A stretch of 36,982 nt of DNA. Origin: Cryobacterium sp. (GTDB lineage: Bacteria > Actinomycetota > Actinomycetes > Actinomycetales > Microbacteriaceae). Positions within the stretch are counted from its first letter, which is position 1. Each line of letters starts with the position of its first letter. This document shows, in pieces, positions 13,995 to 21,305 of the stretch. The notes under the pieces are model-generated. The model had not been told where the DNA came from, ran no database searches, and saw only the letters and a list, made by a program, of their open reading frames with translations. Location: positions 1-36,982 of the forward strand of contig JAHBSW010000023.1 in the NCBI GenBank assembly GCA_019638935.1, written 5' to 3'. A program made the position numbers and the translations under genes.

Positions 13995-16900
13995 GTGTAC
14001 CTCAAGAGCCTGACCCTCAAGGGCTTCAAGTCGTTCGCCCAGCCCACGACCTTCGCCTTCGAGCCGGGTGTGACGTGCGTCGTCGGCCCCAACGGCTCGG
14101 GCAAGTCGAACGTCGTCGACGCCCTCGCCTGGGTCATGGGCGAGCAGGGTGCGAAGACCCTGCGTGGCGGCAAGATGGAGGATGTCATCTTCGCCGGCAC
14201 CGCGACGAAGGGGCCGCTCGGCCGCGCCGAGGTGCTGCTCACGATCGATAACTCCGACGGGGCGCTGCCGATCGAGTACACCGAGGTCACGATCAGCCGC
14301 ACCCTGTTCCGCAACGGCGGCAGCGAGTACGCGATCAACGGCGAGACCTGCCGGCTGCTCGACGTGCAGGAGCTGCTCAGCGACTCCGGTCTCGGCCGCG
14401 AGATGCACGTCATCGTCGGGCAGGGACAGCTCGATGCCGTGCTGCACGCGAGCCCCGAGGACCGTCGCGGCTTCATCGAGGAGGCCGCGGGCATCCTGAA
14501 GCACCGTCGCCGCAAGGAGAAGACGCTGCGCAAGCTCGAGGCGATGCAGGCGAACCTCACACGCCTGAGCGACCTCGCGGGGGAGATCCGTCGCCAGCTC
14601 AAACCGCTCGGTCAGCAGGCGCAGATCGCCCGGGAGGCGCAGTCGATCGCCGCGATCGTTCGGGATGCTCGTGCCCGCCTGCTCGCGGACGAGCTCGTCA
14701 CCCTGCGCACCGCGCTCGCCGACTTCGCGAAGAGCGAGTCGGAGCGCAAGACCGAGCGCCTCGTGCTGCAGGAGCAGCTCGACCAGAACAAGCGTCGCGA
14801 GCTGCAGATCGAGCAGGAGCAGCAGGGCGACGCCGTCGACCTCGCCCGCCGCACCGCCTTCGGGCTCGAGCAGGTTCAGGAGCGCATGCGCTCGCTCTAC
14901 ACGCTCGCCAACCAGCGCATCGCCCTGCTCGGCGATCAGGCCGAGGCGACCGAGTACGTCGTCGGTGTCTCCGAGCAGCAGGTCGCCGAGGCGCGCTCGG
15001 AGGCGCTGCGACTCGAGTCGACCGTCACCGAGACCGAGGCGGCGTGGCAGGACGCCCAGACCGCGACCGAGCGCGCCCGCGCCAACCTCGCGGCGATCGA
15101 CGAGGAGCTGGCGCTGCAGGCATCCCTCGTCTCCCAGCACGAACTCGACCTGTCGCGTCTCGCGGGTGCCGTCGAGTCGGCCGCCTCGACGTTGGCCGCT
15201 GTGCGTGGCGAGGTGCTGCGCCAGCAGAACGCGCTCGACGGGGCGAAGCAGCGCGGCGCCGAGGCGCGCCAGCAGCTCGAGCTGGTCGAAGCCGAGCAGG
15301 GCGGTGACGAGATCGAGACCGGACTCGACGATGCCTACGAAGCAGCCCAGGCCGACGTCTCGGCGGCCGAGGCCGCGATCGAGTCCCTGCGCGAGCAGCT
15401 GCACGAGCGCGAGCGCGAGCGCGACTCCCTTGCCGCGCGCACGAACGCCCTGTCGCGCGCCCTCGAGATCAAGGACGGCGCGAAGGAGCTCGTCGCCGCG
15501 AGCCTCAAGGGCGTGCGCGGCATCGTCGCCGATCACGTCACCGTCAGCCAGGGCTTCGAGGCTGCGATCGCGGCGGTGCTGGGATCGCTCGCCGAGGGCG
15601 TGCTCGCCGACAGCCGTGACGCCGCGATCGATGCCGTCGAACACGCCAAATCGAAGGACTTCGGTCGTGTCGAGGTGGTCATCGGATCGAGCAGAGCGGA
15701 TGCTGTCGACTGGCCGACGCTCGACGGCGTAGTCCCTGCCGCGTCGGTCGTGAAGGCGCCCGACGGTGTGCTCGGAATCCTCAGCCATGTCGCGATCGCC
15801 GACGACCTCGCCGCGGCGCGTGCGGCCCTCGCGCCGCTCACCGCGGCAGGACTCGGTGGCGTCACGGTCGTGACGAAGGCCGGCGACGTGCTCACAGAGT
15901 ACGTGCTGCGGGGCGGCTCGGGAGGCAAGCAGGGTCGCATCGAGCTGCTCGCCGAGCGTGATGCCGCCGCCGTGCGACACACCGAGGTCGAGGCGCTCAT
16001 CGTGACGGCGCGTGCCGAGCTCGTCGAGCGACGGTCGGTGCTCGAGAAGGCGCGCACGACGTCCGCGCAGGCGCTCACCGCCCTGCGCGACTTCGACGCC
16101 CAGCTCGCCGCGCGCACCGAGAAGCTCAATCGTGCCCGCGTGCGCGTCGAGGCCGCCACGGCCGAGGCCGAGCGGCTCGAACGCGGCCTCACGCTCGCGA
16201 CGACCCAGGTCGACGAGGCGGTGGCCGCCCACGCCGCGGCGGTCGCGGCCCACGAGAACGCCGAGGCCGCACCGAAGCCCATCCTCGACGCGAGCGAGCG
16301 TGACGCCCTCGCGAAAGAGGTCGACGAGAGCCGCGAGCGCGAGCTCGAAGCCCGCCTTGCGCTGGAGACGGCGCGTGAGCGGGTGCGCGCCGAGCAGCAG
16401 CGCGCCGAAGCACTCGCCAGAACGCTCGAGAGCGAGCGGGCCGCTGCCGAGGAGTCGGCGCGGCGGGCCGTCATCCGTCGCCATCGTCTGGAGCGTGCTC
16501 AGCGCATCGTGAACTCCCTGCCCGCAGCGCTCGATGCCGTGGATCGCTCGGTCTCCGAGGCGCGGGTGCAGCTCGCCGCGCGCGAGGCCGAGCGCAGCGA
16601 GCAGAACGAGCAGCTCGCGCGTCTGCGTCACGACGAGGCCGACCTGCGGGCGCGACTCATGACGGTGAGCGAGAGCGTTCAGGGCATCGAGATGCAGATC
16701 TACGAGAAGAAGCTGCATGCGACGGCCCTCGTGGAGCGCGCGAACGAAGATCTCGGTCTCGTCGAGGATGTGCTCATCGCCGAGTACGGCCCGCACGTGC
16801 TCGTGCCCGCCGAGCCCGCGGATGCTGTCCCTGACGAGCCCGTGTCCACTGATGCCGCACCCGCTCCGCCGATGTCCGAAATGCAGGAGACTCCGGATGC

Positions 16901-17672
16901 CGATGTCGACACCGCGGGGCAGCACGAGGCAGACGGTGCAGAATCTCCTGCATTTCGCACTGGGCAGGCAGCAGAGGCCGTGGCGGACGCGACCGCGGGC
17001 GTGCCGTTCGTGCGCCGCGAGCAGGAGTCGCGCCTCGCCACGTTCGAGCGCAAGCTCGCACAGCTCGGCCGCGTCAACCCGCTCGCGCTCGAGGAGTTCG
17101 CGGCACTCGAGCAGCGCCACAAGTTCCTCACCGACCAGCTCACCGACCTCAGCAACACGCGCAAGGACCTGCTGACGATCATCGACGACCTCGACGACCG
17201 CATGAAGGACATCTTCGCGTCGGCGTTCGAGGACACGAAGTCGGCGTTCAACGACGTGTTCCCGGTGCTGTTCCCGGGCGGGAGCGGAAGCATCCGTCTC
17301 ACCGATCCCGACGACATGCTTACGACGGGCATCGAGGTGACGGTCAAGCCCGCGGGCAAGAAGATCGAGCGGCTATCGCTGCTGTCGGGTGGCGAGCGGT
17401 CGCTCGCGGCCGTCGCGCTCCTGGTCGCGATCTTCAAGGCACGGCCGAGCCCGTTCTACATTCTCGACGAGGTCGAGGCGGCGCTCGACGACGCCAACCT
17501 CGGGCGCCTGCTCTCCATCTTCGAGGAGCTGCGCGCGAACTCGCAGCTCATCATCATCACCCACCAGAAGCGCACGATGGAGATCGCGGACGCCCTCTAC
17601 GGCGTCTCGATGCGCGCCGACGGCATCAGCGCGGTCGTGGGTCAGCGGGTCGCGCGCGCGGTGGAGCGCTAA
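13995..17672 (+). CDS. smc: Chromosome segregation ATPase SMC, carrying a palindromic-element insertion
   Basis: A 1225-residue SMC protein that compacts and segregates the chromosome with ScpA/ScpB. It has the N-terminal head MYLKSLTLKGFKSFA with Walker A GPNGSGKS (31-38), long coiled coils, a hinge at roughly residues 495-640 (GVRGIVADHV...), the conserved return VNPLALEEFAALEQRHKFL, signature LSGGER (1130-1135) and Walker B ILDEVE (D1158/E1159). The GTG start matches the family N terminus and follows GGAGAAGG. Residues 961-989 (SEMQETPDA ... AESPAFRT) come from a family A repeat. They lie in the variable linker between YGPHVLVPAEPAD and PFVRREQESRLATFERKLAQLG. Two hairpins follow the stop. 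Confidence 0.97.
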   Translation: MYLKSLTLKGFKSFAQPTTFAFEPGVTCVVGPNGSGKSNVVDALAWVMGEQGAKTLRGGKMEDVIFAGTATKGPLGRAEVLLTIDNSDGALPIEYTEVTISRTLFRNGGSEYAINGETCRLLDVQELLSDSGLGREMHVIVGQGQLDAVLHASPEDRRGFIEEAAGILKHRRRKEKTLRKLEAMQANLTRLSDLAGEIRRQLKPLGQQAQIAREAQSIAAIVRDARARLLADELVTLRTALADFAKSESERKTERLVLQEQLDQNKRRELQIEQEQQGDAVDLARRTAFGLEQVQERMRSLYTLANQRIALLGDQAEATEYVVGVSEQQVAEARSEALRLESTVTETEAAWQDAQTATERARANLAAIDEELALQASLVSQHELDLSRLAGAVESAASTLAAVRGEVLRQQNALDGAKQRGAEARQQLELVEAEQGGDEIETGLDDAYEAAQADVSAAEAAIESLREQLHERERERDSLAARTNALSRALEIKDGAKELVAASLKGVRGIVADHVTVSQGFEAAIAAVLGSLAEGVLADSRDAAIDAVEHAKSKDFGRVEVVIGSSRADAVDWPTLDGVVPAASVVKAPDGVLGILSHVAIADDLAAARAALAPLTAAGLGGVTVVTKAGDVLTEYVLRGGSGGKQGRIELLAERDAAAVRHTEVEALIVTARAELVERRSVLEKARTTSAQALTALRDFDAQLAARTEKLNRARVRVEAATAEAERLERGLTLATTQVDEAVAAHAAAVAAHENAEAAPKPILDASERDALAKEVDESRERELEARLALETARERVRAEQQRAEALARTLESERAAAEESARRAVIRRHRLERAQRIVNSLPAALDAVDRSVSEARVQLAAREAERSEQNEQLARLRHDEADLRARLMTVSESVQGIEMQIYEKKLHATALVERANEDLGLVEDVLIAEYGPHVLVPAEPADAVPDEPVSTDAAPAPPMSEMQETPDADVDTAGQHEADGAESPAFRTGQAAEAVADATAGVPFVRREQESRLATFERKLAQLGRVNPLALEEFAALEQRHKFLTDQLTDLSNTRKDLLTIIDDLDDRMKDIFASAFEDTKSAFNDVFPVLFPGGSGSIRLTDPDDMLTTGIEVTVKPAGKKIERLSLLSGGERSLAAVALLVAIFKARPSPFYILDEVEAALDDANLGRLLSIFEELRANSQLIIITHQKRTMEIADALYGVSMRADGISAVVGQRVARAVER
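16874..16960. repeat. Family A palindromic element inserted in frame in smc
   Basis: Left arm CGAAATGCAGGAGACTCC (16877-16894) and right arm GCAGAATCTCCTGCATTTCGCAC's core CTCCTGCATTT (16945-16955) bracket exactly 77 bp, as in mutM. With five flanking bases each side it is 87 bp, 29 codons. It enters the host frame in the same phase as in mutM and shares CCGGATGC after the left arm with that copy. Confidence 0.93.
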
Positions 17673-17696
17673 GCGGAGGTCATTTCTGACCTCCGC
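17673..17696 (+). terminator. smc terminator hairpin 1
   Basis: GCGGAGGTCA-TTTC-TGACCTCCGC is a perfect 10-bp stem with a 4-nt loop, beginning next to the smc stop codon. It has no T-tract. Confidence 0.75.
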
Positions 17697-17698
17697 CG

Positions 17699-17742
17699 CG
17701 ACCCCAGCGCCGATGGCCGTCTCAGCCATGGCGCTGGGGTCG
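17699..17742 (+). terminator. smc terminator hairpin 2
   Basis: CGACCCCAGCGCC (17699-17711) pairs with GGCGCTGGGGTCG (17730-17742), and ATGGC/GCCAT extends the stem past one bulged G. It stands directly behind hairpin 1, making a tandem terminator before the MFS gene. Confidence 0.75.
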
Positions 17743-17764
17743 GGCAACATGATCGCCGCAGCCC

Positions 17765-17770
17765 TAGACT
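17765..17770 (+). promoter_or_regulatory. Putative -10 box for the MFS gene
   Basis: TAGACT ends 6 nt before the GTG at 17777, with no ribosome site; a leaderless layout. Confidence 0.55.
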
Positions 17771-17776
17771 GACGCA

Positions 17777-19009
17777 GTGATCGACCTTCAGCGCCTGCAG
17801 CGCCGCATCCTCACGGGACTCATCGTCGGGCAGGTGCTCGGCGGCGTCGGCGTCGGCGCGGTCGTCTCCGTGGGGGCGCTTCTCGCCGCCGAGGTCGGCG
17901 GATCGAACGCCTGGTCGGGGATGGCCGCGACCATGAGCACCCTCGGTGCAGCGGTGTTCGCGATTCCCATGGCTCGTGCTGCGAACCGTCGCGGTCGGCG
18001 CATCTCGCTCACGACCGGCGCGGTCGCGGCTCTCACCGGAGTGCTGCTCGCGACGTTCGCGGCGGCCATCCTCTCCTTTCCGCTGCTGCTCGTGGGGCTC
18101 GCGCTCGCGGGCGCAGCGAGTGCGGCGAACCTGCAGGCGCGATTCGCCGCGACTGACCTCTCGGCGCCCGATCACCGCGCGCGGCACCTGTCGATCGTGA
18201 TGTGGTCGACGACGATCGGTGCGGTTGCCGGCCCCAACCTCGTCGAGCCGGGCGAGTGGCTCGGCAGGGCGCTCGGGATGCCGCACCTCACCGGCCCCTT
18301 CCTGTTCACGATCGTCGCCCAGGCGCTCGTGGTTGTGGTCTACCTCGCCGCGCTGCGCCCGGACCCCCTGCTCACGGCGCTCGCCGACGCTCCGCCGCGC
18401 GCGGTGCAGCCGCGGTCGGGCGGATTCGCGACGCTGCGCGAGAACGCTGCCGCTCGCCATGCCGTCGCGACGGTCGCGCTGAGCCACGCGACGATGGTCG
18501 CCCTCATGTCGATGACGCCCGTGCACCTCTACGGTCACGGCGCCAGCCTCACGATCGTCGGCTTCGTCATCAGCCTGCACATCGCCGGCATGTACGGTCT
18601 GTCGCCGGTGTTCGGGTGGCTCGCCGATCGCTGGGGGAGCATCCGGGTCATCTACCTCGGTCAGGCGATGCTGTTCGTCTCGCTCGTCATCGCGTGGCAG
18701 GGCAGCCACTCGGAGTTCTGGGTGACCGTCAGCCTCGTTCTCCTCGGCACGGGGTGGTCGGCGGGAACCATCGCCGGCTCAGCCCTGGTCGTCGAGTCGG
18801 TGGGCATCGACGAGCGCGCCGGACTGCAGGGGGCGAGCGACTTTCTCATGAACGCGTTCGCGGCGACGGCGGGCGCTCTCGCCGGCCCGGTGCTGAGCGC
18901 GATCGGCTACCCGGGCCTCGGCGTCGCGTGCATGGTCTTCGTCGCGGTCGTCGTGGCGTGGACGCTCGTGAGGTCGCGGGCCGCCGTCCTCGCACCAGTG
19001 CCTCGGTAG
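17777..19009 (+). CDS. Major facilitator superfamily transporter
   Basis: A 410-residue polytopic membrane protein with about 12 hydrophobic helices in two halves. It shows MFS loop features: after TM2, MARAANRRGRRISLTTG (a loop 2-3 pattern of glycine and basic residues), and the counterpart GWLADRWGSIRVIYLGQ in the second half. The substrate cannot be inferred; the protein resembles general drug/metabolite effluxers. The GTG at 17777 is preferred because the first helix starts soon after it and a TAGACT -10 lies 6 nt upstream. Its TAG stop is also the beginning of the ftsY -10 box. Confidence 0.85.
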   Translation: MIDLQRLQRRILTGLIVGQVLGGVGVGAVVSVGALLAAEVGGSNAWSGMAATMSTLGAAVFAIPMARAANRRGRRISLTTGAVAALTGVLLATFAAAILSFPLLLVGLALAGAASAANLQARFAATDLSAPDHRARHLSIVMWSTTIGAVAGPNLVEPGEWLGRALGMPHLTGPFLFTIVAQALVVVVYLAALRPDPLLTALADAPPRAVQPRSGGFATLRENAAARHAVATVALSHATMVALMSMTPVHLYGHGASLTIVGFVISLHIAGMYGLSPVFGWLADRWGSIRVIYLGQAMLFVSLVIAWQGSHSEFWVTVSLVLLGTGWSAGTIAGSALVVESVGIDERAGLQGASDFLMNAFAATAGALAGPVLSAIGYPGLGVACMVFVAVVVAWTLVRSRAAVLAPVPR

Positions 19010-19012
19010 GAT
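19007..19012 (+). promoter_or_regulatory. Putative -10 box for ftsY, overlapping the MFS stop codon
   Basis: TAGGAT starts with the MFS stop TAG and ends 7 nt before the ftsY ATG at 19020. Confidence 0.5.
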
Positions 19013-19019
19013 CGAGGGC

Positions 19020-19898
19020 ATGGCTGAGCGAACGCAACCGTGGTCTCTGGGCGGTGCGCTGCGCGGCATGTTCAGTCGCTCGACGATCGATGCCGACACC
19101 TGGGAGAGCCTCGAAGACGCCCTCCTTGCGGCCGATTTCGGCTCAGACGTCACCGATTCGATCATCGAGGGCCTGCGTGCCGAGGTCGCCCGGTTCAGCA
19201 CCGACGACCCCGAGGATCTGCGACGGATGCTGCGCGAGAGCCTCGAGGAGCGCTTCGCCCGTCAAGACCCGACCCTTCACCTGTCGGCGCGGCCGGCCGT
19301 CGTGCTCGTCGTCGGGGTCAACGGAGTGGGCAAGACCACCACGATCGGCAAGTTCGCGAAGTTCCTGGCCAATCACGGGCGCTCGGTGGTCGTGGGCGCG
19401 GCGGACACCTTCCGTGCCGCCGCGGTCGAGCAGCTGGCGACCTGGGCCGAGCGCGCGGGGGCCGAGATCGTGCGGCCGCAGCAGCAGGGGCAGGATCCGG
19501 CATCCGTCGCCTTCCAGACCGTGGAACGCGCGGCGCGCGAGGGCATCGACATCGCCCTCATCGACACGGCGGGCCGTCTGCAGACGAAGAGCGGTCTCAT
19601 GGACGAGCTCGCCAAGGTGCGCCGCGTCATCGAGAAGCAGGCCGAGATCGCCGAGGTGCTGCTCGTGCTCGATGCGACGACCGGACAGAACGGCCTCGCA
19701 CAGGCGGAGGCGTTCATCGAGCACGCGGGCGTGACGGGCCTTGTGCTCACGAAGCTCGACGGCTCAGCCAAGGGCGGCTTCGTGCTCGCGGTTCAGGAGC
19801 GCACCGGCATTCCGATCAAGCTCGTCGGTCAGGGTGAGGGAATAGGCGATCTCACGGGATTCACGCCGCACGTCTTCGTGCAGAACCTGCTGGCGTAG
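19020..19898 (+). CDS. ftsY: Signal recognition particle receptor FtsY (NG domain only)
   Basis: A 292-residue SRP GTPase that docks ribosome-SRP complexes at the membrane. The N domain (about 1-90) leads into the G domain with P-loop GVNGVGKTTT (99-108), the DTFRAAAVEQL insertion-box segment, DTAGR (G3), TKLDGSAKGG (G4 region) and a C-terminal GQGEGIGDL. The acidic A domain of enterobacterial FtsY is absent, so the protein begins almost at the N domain, as in many actinobacteria. smc and the MFS gene precede it. A family B repeat cluster lies directly after its stop, between it and a convergent gene. Confidence 0.97.
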   Translation: MAERTQPWSLGGALRGMFSRSTIDADTWESLEDALLAADFGSDVTDSIIEGLRAEVARFSTDDPEDLRRMLRESLEERFARQDPTLHLSARPAVVLVVGVNGVGKTTTIGKFAKFLANHGRSVVVGAADTFRAAAVEQLATWAERAGAEIVRPQQQGQDPASVAFQTVERAAREGIDIALIDTAGRLQTKSGLMDELAKVRRVIEKQAEIAEVLLVLDATTGQNGLAQAEAFIEHAGVTGLVLTKLDGSAKGGFVLAVQERTGIPIKLVGQGEGIGDLTGFTPHVFVQNLLA

Positions 19899-19902
19899 TG
19901 GT

Positions 19903-19998
19903 CGCTGGTTGAGTAGCGCTCGCAGAGCGCGTATCGAAACCTGGCGTGCACAGAGAGGGTCTCGATACACCGCGCTTCGCGCGGCACTCGACCAGCGG
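19903..19998. repeat. REP-like palindromic pair (family B) between convergent genes
   Basis: Unit 1 (19903-19944) reads CGCTGGTTGAGTAGCGC ... GCGTATCGAAACC. Unit 2 (19958-19998) is inverted, GGTCTCGATACACC ... GGCACTCGACCAGCGG. Each is a hairpin, and the pair forms a larger inverted repeat. It fills the gap between ftsY (+) and the carbonic anhydrase gene (-) and could act as a two-way terminator. Confidence 0.88.
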
Positions 19999-20004
19999 AG
20001 TGGG

Positions 20005-20520
20005 TCAGAGGGCGGCGTGCGCGCGCGACAGCTCGACATAGTGTGCGGCGTTGGCGCGAATGCCCTCGATCTCTTCGTCGGAGAGCTCGCGCCGCACCTT
20101 CGCGGGCACGCCGGCGACGAGCGATCGCGGCGGCACGACGGTGCCCTCGAGCACCACGGCGCCGCCCGCGACGAGTGAGCCGGCGCCGATCACCGCGCCG
20201 TTCATGATGGTCGCACCCATGCCGATGAGGCAGTCGTCCTCGACCGTGCACCCGTGCACGACCGCGCCGTGCCCGACACTCACCCCCGCGCCGATCGACG
20301 TTGGAATCCCCGCGTCGCAGTGCACGACGACATTGTCCTGCAGGTTGCTGCCCTCGCCCAGGGTGATCGAGTCGGTGTCACCGCGCAGCACCGCGCCGTA
20401 GAAGACGCTCGACCCGGATGCGAGTGTCACGTCGCCGATGAGTGTCGCGTTGGGCGCGACGAAGGCGTCGCTCACGACGCGGGGGGTGTGGTCACCGAAG
20501 GGGAGAATGAGTGCGCTCAT
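20005..20520 (-). CDS. Gamma-carbonic anhydrase family protein (YrdA/PaaY-like)
   Basis: A 171-residue left-handed beta-helix protein built from hexapeptide repeats (VAPNATLIGDVTLASGSSVFYGAVLRGD...). The likely metal histidines are in VVHCD, GHGAVVHG and nearby. The family includes Cam-type gamma-carbonic anhydrases as well as proteins of unknown catalysis; activity cannot be settled here. The ATG at 20520 has TAGCGT ending 6 nt upstream on the minus strand. It converges on ftsY with a repeat pair between them. Confidence 0.9.
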   Translation of the reverse strand: MSALILPFGDHTPRVVSDAFVAPNATLIGDVTLASGSSVFYGAVLRGDTDSITLGEGSNLQDNVVVHCDAGIPTSIGAGVSVGHGAVVHGCTVEDDCLIGMGATIMNGAVIGAGSLVAGGAVVLEGTVVPPRSLVAGVPAKVRRELSDEEIEGIRANAAHYVELSRAHAAL

Positions 20521-20526
20521 GCGTCC

Positions 20527-20532
20527 ACGCTA
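20527..20532 (-). promoter_or_regulatory. Putative -10 box for the gamma-carbonic anhydrase gene
   Basis: On the minus strand TAGCGT ends 6 nt before the ATG at 20520; no ribosome site is visible. Confidence 0.5.
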
Positions 20533-20546
20533 GCGCGCTTCGCCGC

Positions 20547-20924
20547 TTACTCGCCCGCGTCGATCACTTTCACGCCGTACTGGGCGAACGCCCGGTCGGC
20601 GGTGAGCACGGGGATGTCATCAGTGAGCGCTTGGGCGATGAGAAAGCGGTCGAAGGGGTCGCCGTGGAGGCGTGGCAGGCGCTCCAGTCGCGCGAGGTAG
20701 CGGTCGTCAATTCCGGTGCGCTCGAATCCCATGGTGCGTACGATCGTGTGCAGTCTGGGGTCGACGATGAGCTTTCCGGTGGAGACCTTGATAGAGATCT
20801 CGAGCAGTGACACATCGGAGAGATTGGCGGCCCCCGACTCAACCACCCGTCGGGCCTCGCCTCCGAGCCGGGCGTCCTCATCGAGATACCAGAGCAGGGT
20901 ATGGGTGTCGAGCAGTGTTTTCAC
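20547..20924 (-). CDS. PIN-domain toxin of a Phd-PIN toxin-antitoxin pair
   Basis: A 125-residue PIN-domain protein with D6 (LLDTHTLLWYL), E42 (LLEISIK), the GDPFDRFLIAQA segment (D89/D92) and D110 (LTADRAF). This is the VapC-like type (PilT N-terminal) usually paired with Phd-fold antitoxins. Likely an RNase held inactive by the upstream gene product. Its ATG overlaps the antitoxin stop by 4 bp. It is not closely similar to the VapC at 10348. Confidence 0.9.
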   Translation of the reverse strand: MKTLLDTHTLLWYLDEDARLGGEARRVVESGAANLSDVSLLEISIKVSTGKLIVDPRLHTIVRTMGFERTGIDDRYLARLERLPRLHGDPFDRFLIAQALTDDIPVLTADRAFAQYGVKVIDAGE

Positions 20925-21184
20925 TCCTCGTGCTCCAGCTTCTCGAAGTACTCATCCCAGATTTCTTCCATGGCGCGTTCGGCGGCTTCCTCGCCCTCCG
21001 GGTAAAGAATCTTTCCTTTCAAGATCCCGAACATCGCGCTCCGGTCGACAGCGGGCGCGAGCACGATACGGTACCGCCCGACGCCCTTGCCGCGGCGCGT
21101 GATGATGACCTCTTCGCCGTCCTCGACGGCGTCGAGCAGTTTCGAGAGTTGACTCTTCGCCTGGTGCACGTTCACCACGATCAT
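20921..21184 (-). CDS. Phd/YefM-family antitoxin
   Basis: An 87-residue antitoxin starting MIVVNVHQAKSQLSKLLDAVEDGEEVIITRRGKGVGRY (cited by position, residues 1-38), the Phd/YefM DNA-binding fold, followed by an acidic C-terminal toxin-binding tail (EEAAERAMEEIWDEYFEKLEHEE). It is translated from the ATG at 21184, right next to a 17-bp dyad that also contains its -10. The protein should repress its own operon through that dyad. Confidence 0.92.
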   Translation of the reverse strand: MIVVNVHQAKSQLSKLLDAVEDGEEVIITRRGKGVGRYRIVLAPAVDRSAMFGILKGKILYPEGEEAAERAMEEIWDEYFEKLEHEE

Positions 21185-21201
21185 CTAGCTAGATTAGCTA
21201 G
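21185..21201 (-). promoter_or_regulatory. Operator/promoter dyad of the Phd-PIN operon
   Basis: CTAGCTA-GAT-TAGCTAG is a perfect 7-bp inverted repeat touching the antitoxin ATG. Read on the minus strand it contains TAATCT (21196-21191), a -10 box 6 nt before the start. Bound antitoxin would cover the promoter of a leaderless message. Confidence 0.75.
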
Positions 21202-21289
21202 TTTGCTTTGAATGCTCCAGATTGTGAGAAAGGATGTCTCCCCGCTCTCTGTGCGGGACGAGTCAGCGCGAGTCCGACCGCGCGCCGAT

Positions 21290-21295
21290 TAAGCT
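21290..21295 (+). promoter_or_regulatory. Putative -10 box for ffh
   Basis: TAAGCT in the context GATTAAGCTG, the same as before yceD, ends 10 nt before the ffh ATG at 21306, leaving a leader of only a few bases. Confidence 0.5.
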
Positions 21296-21305
21296 GGTAG
21301 GCACC

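Noticed and set aside
13869-17120. Very long minus-strand open frame (over 1000 codons) opposite smc
   Set aside because: It is the antisense shadow of smc: the plus strand has full SMC motifs, and long antisense frames are expected at this GC content.
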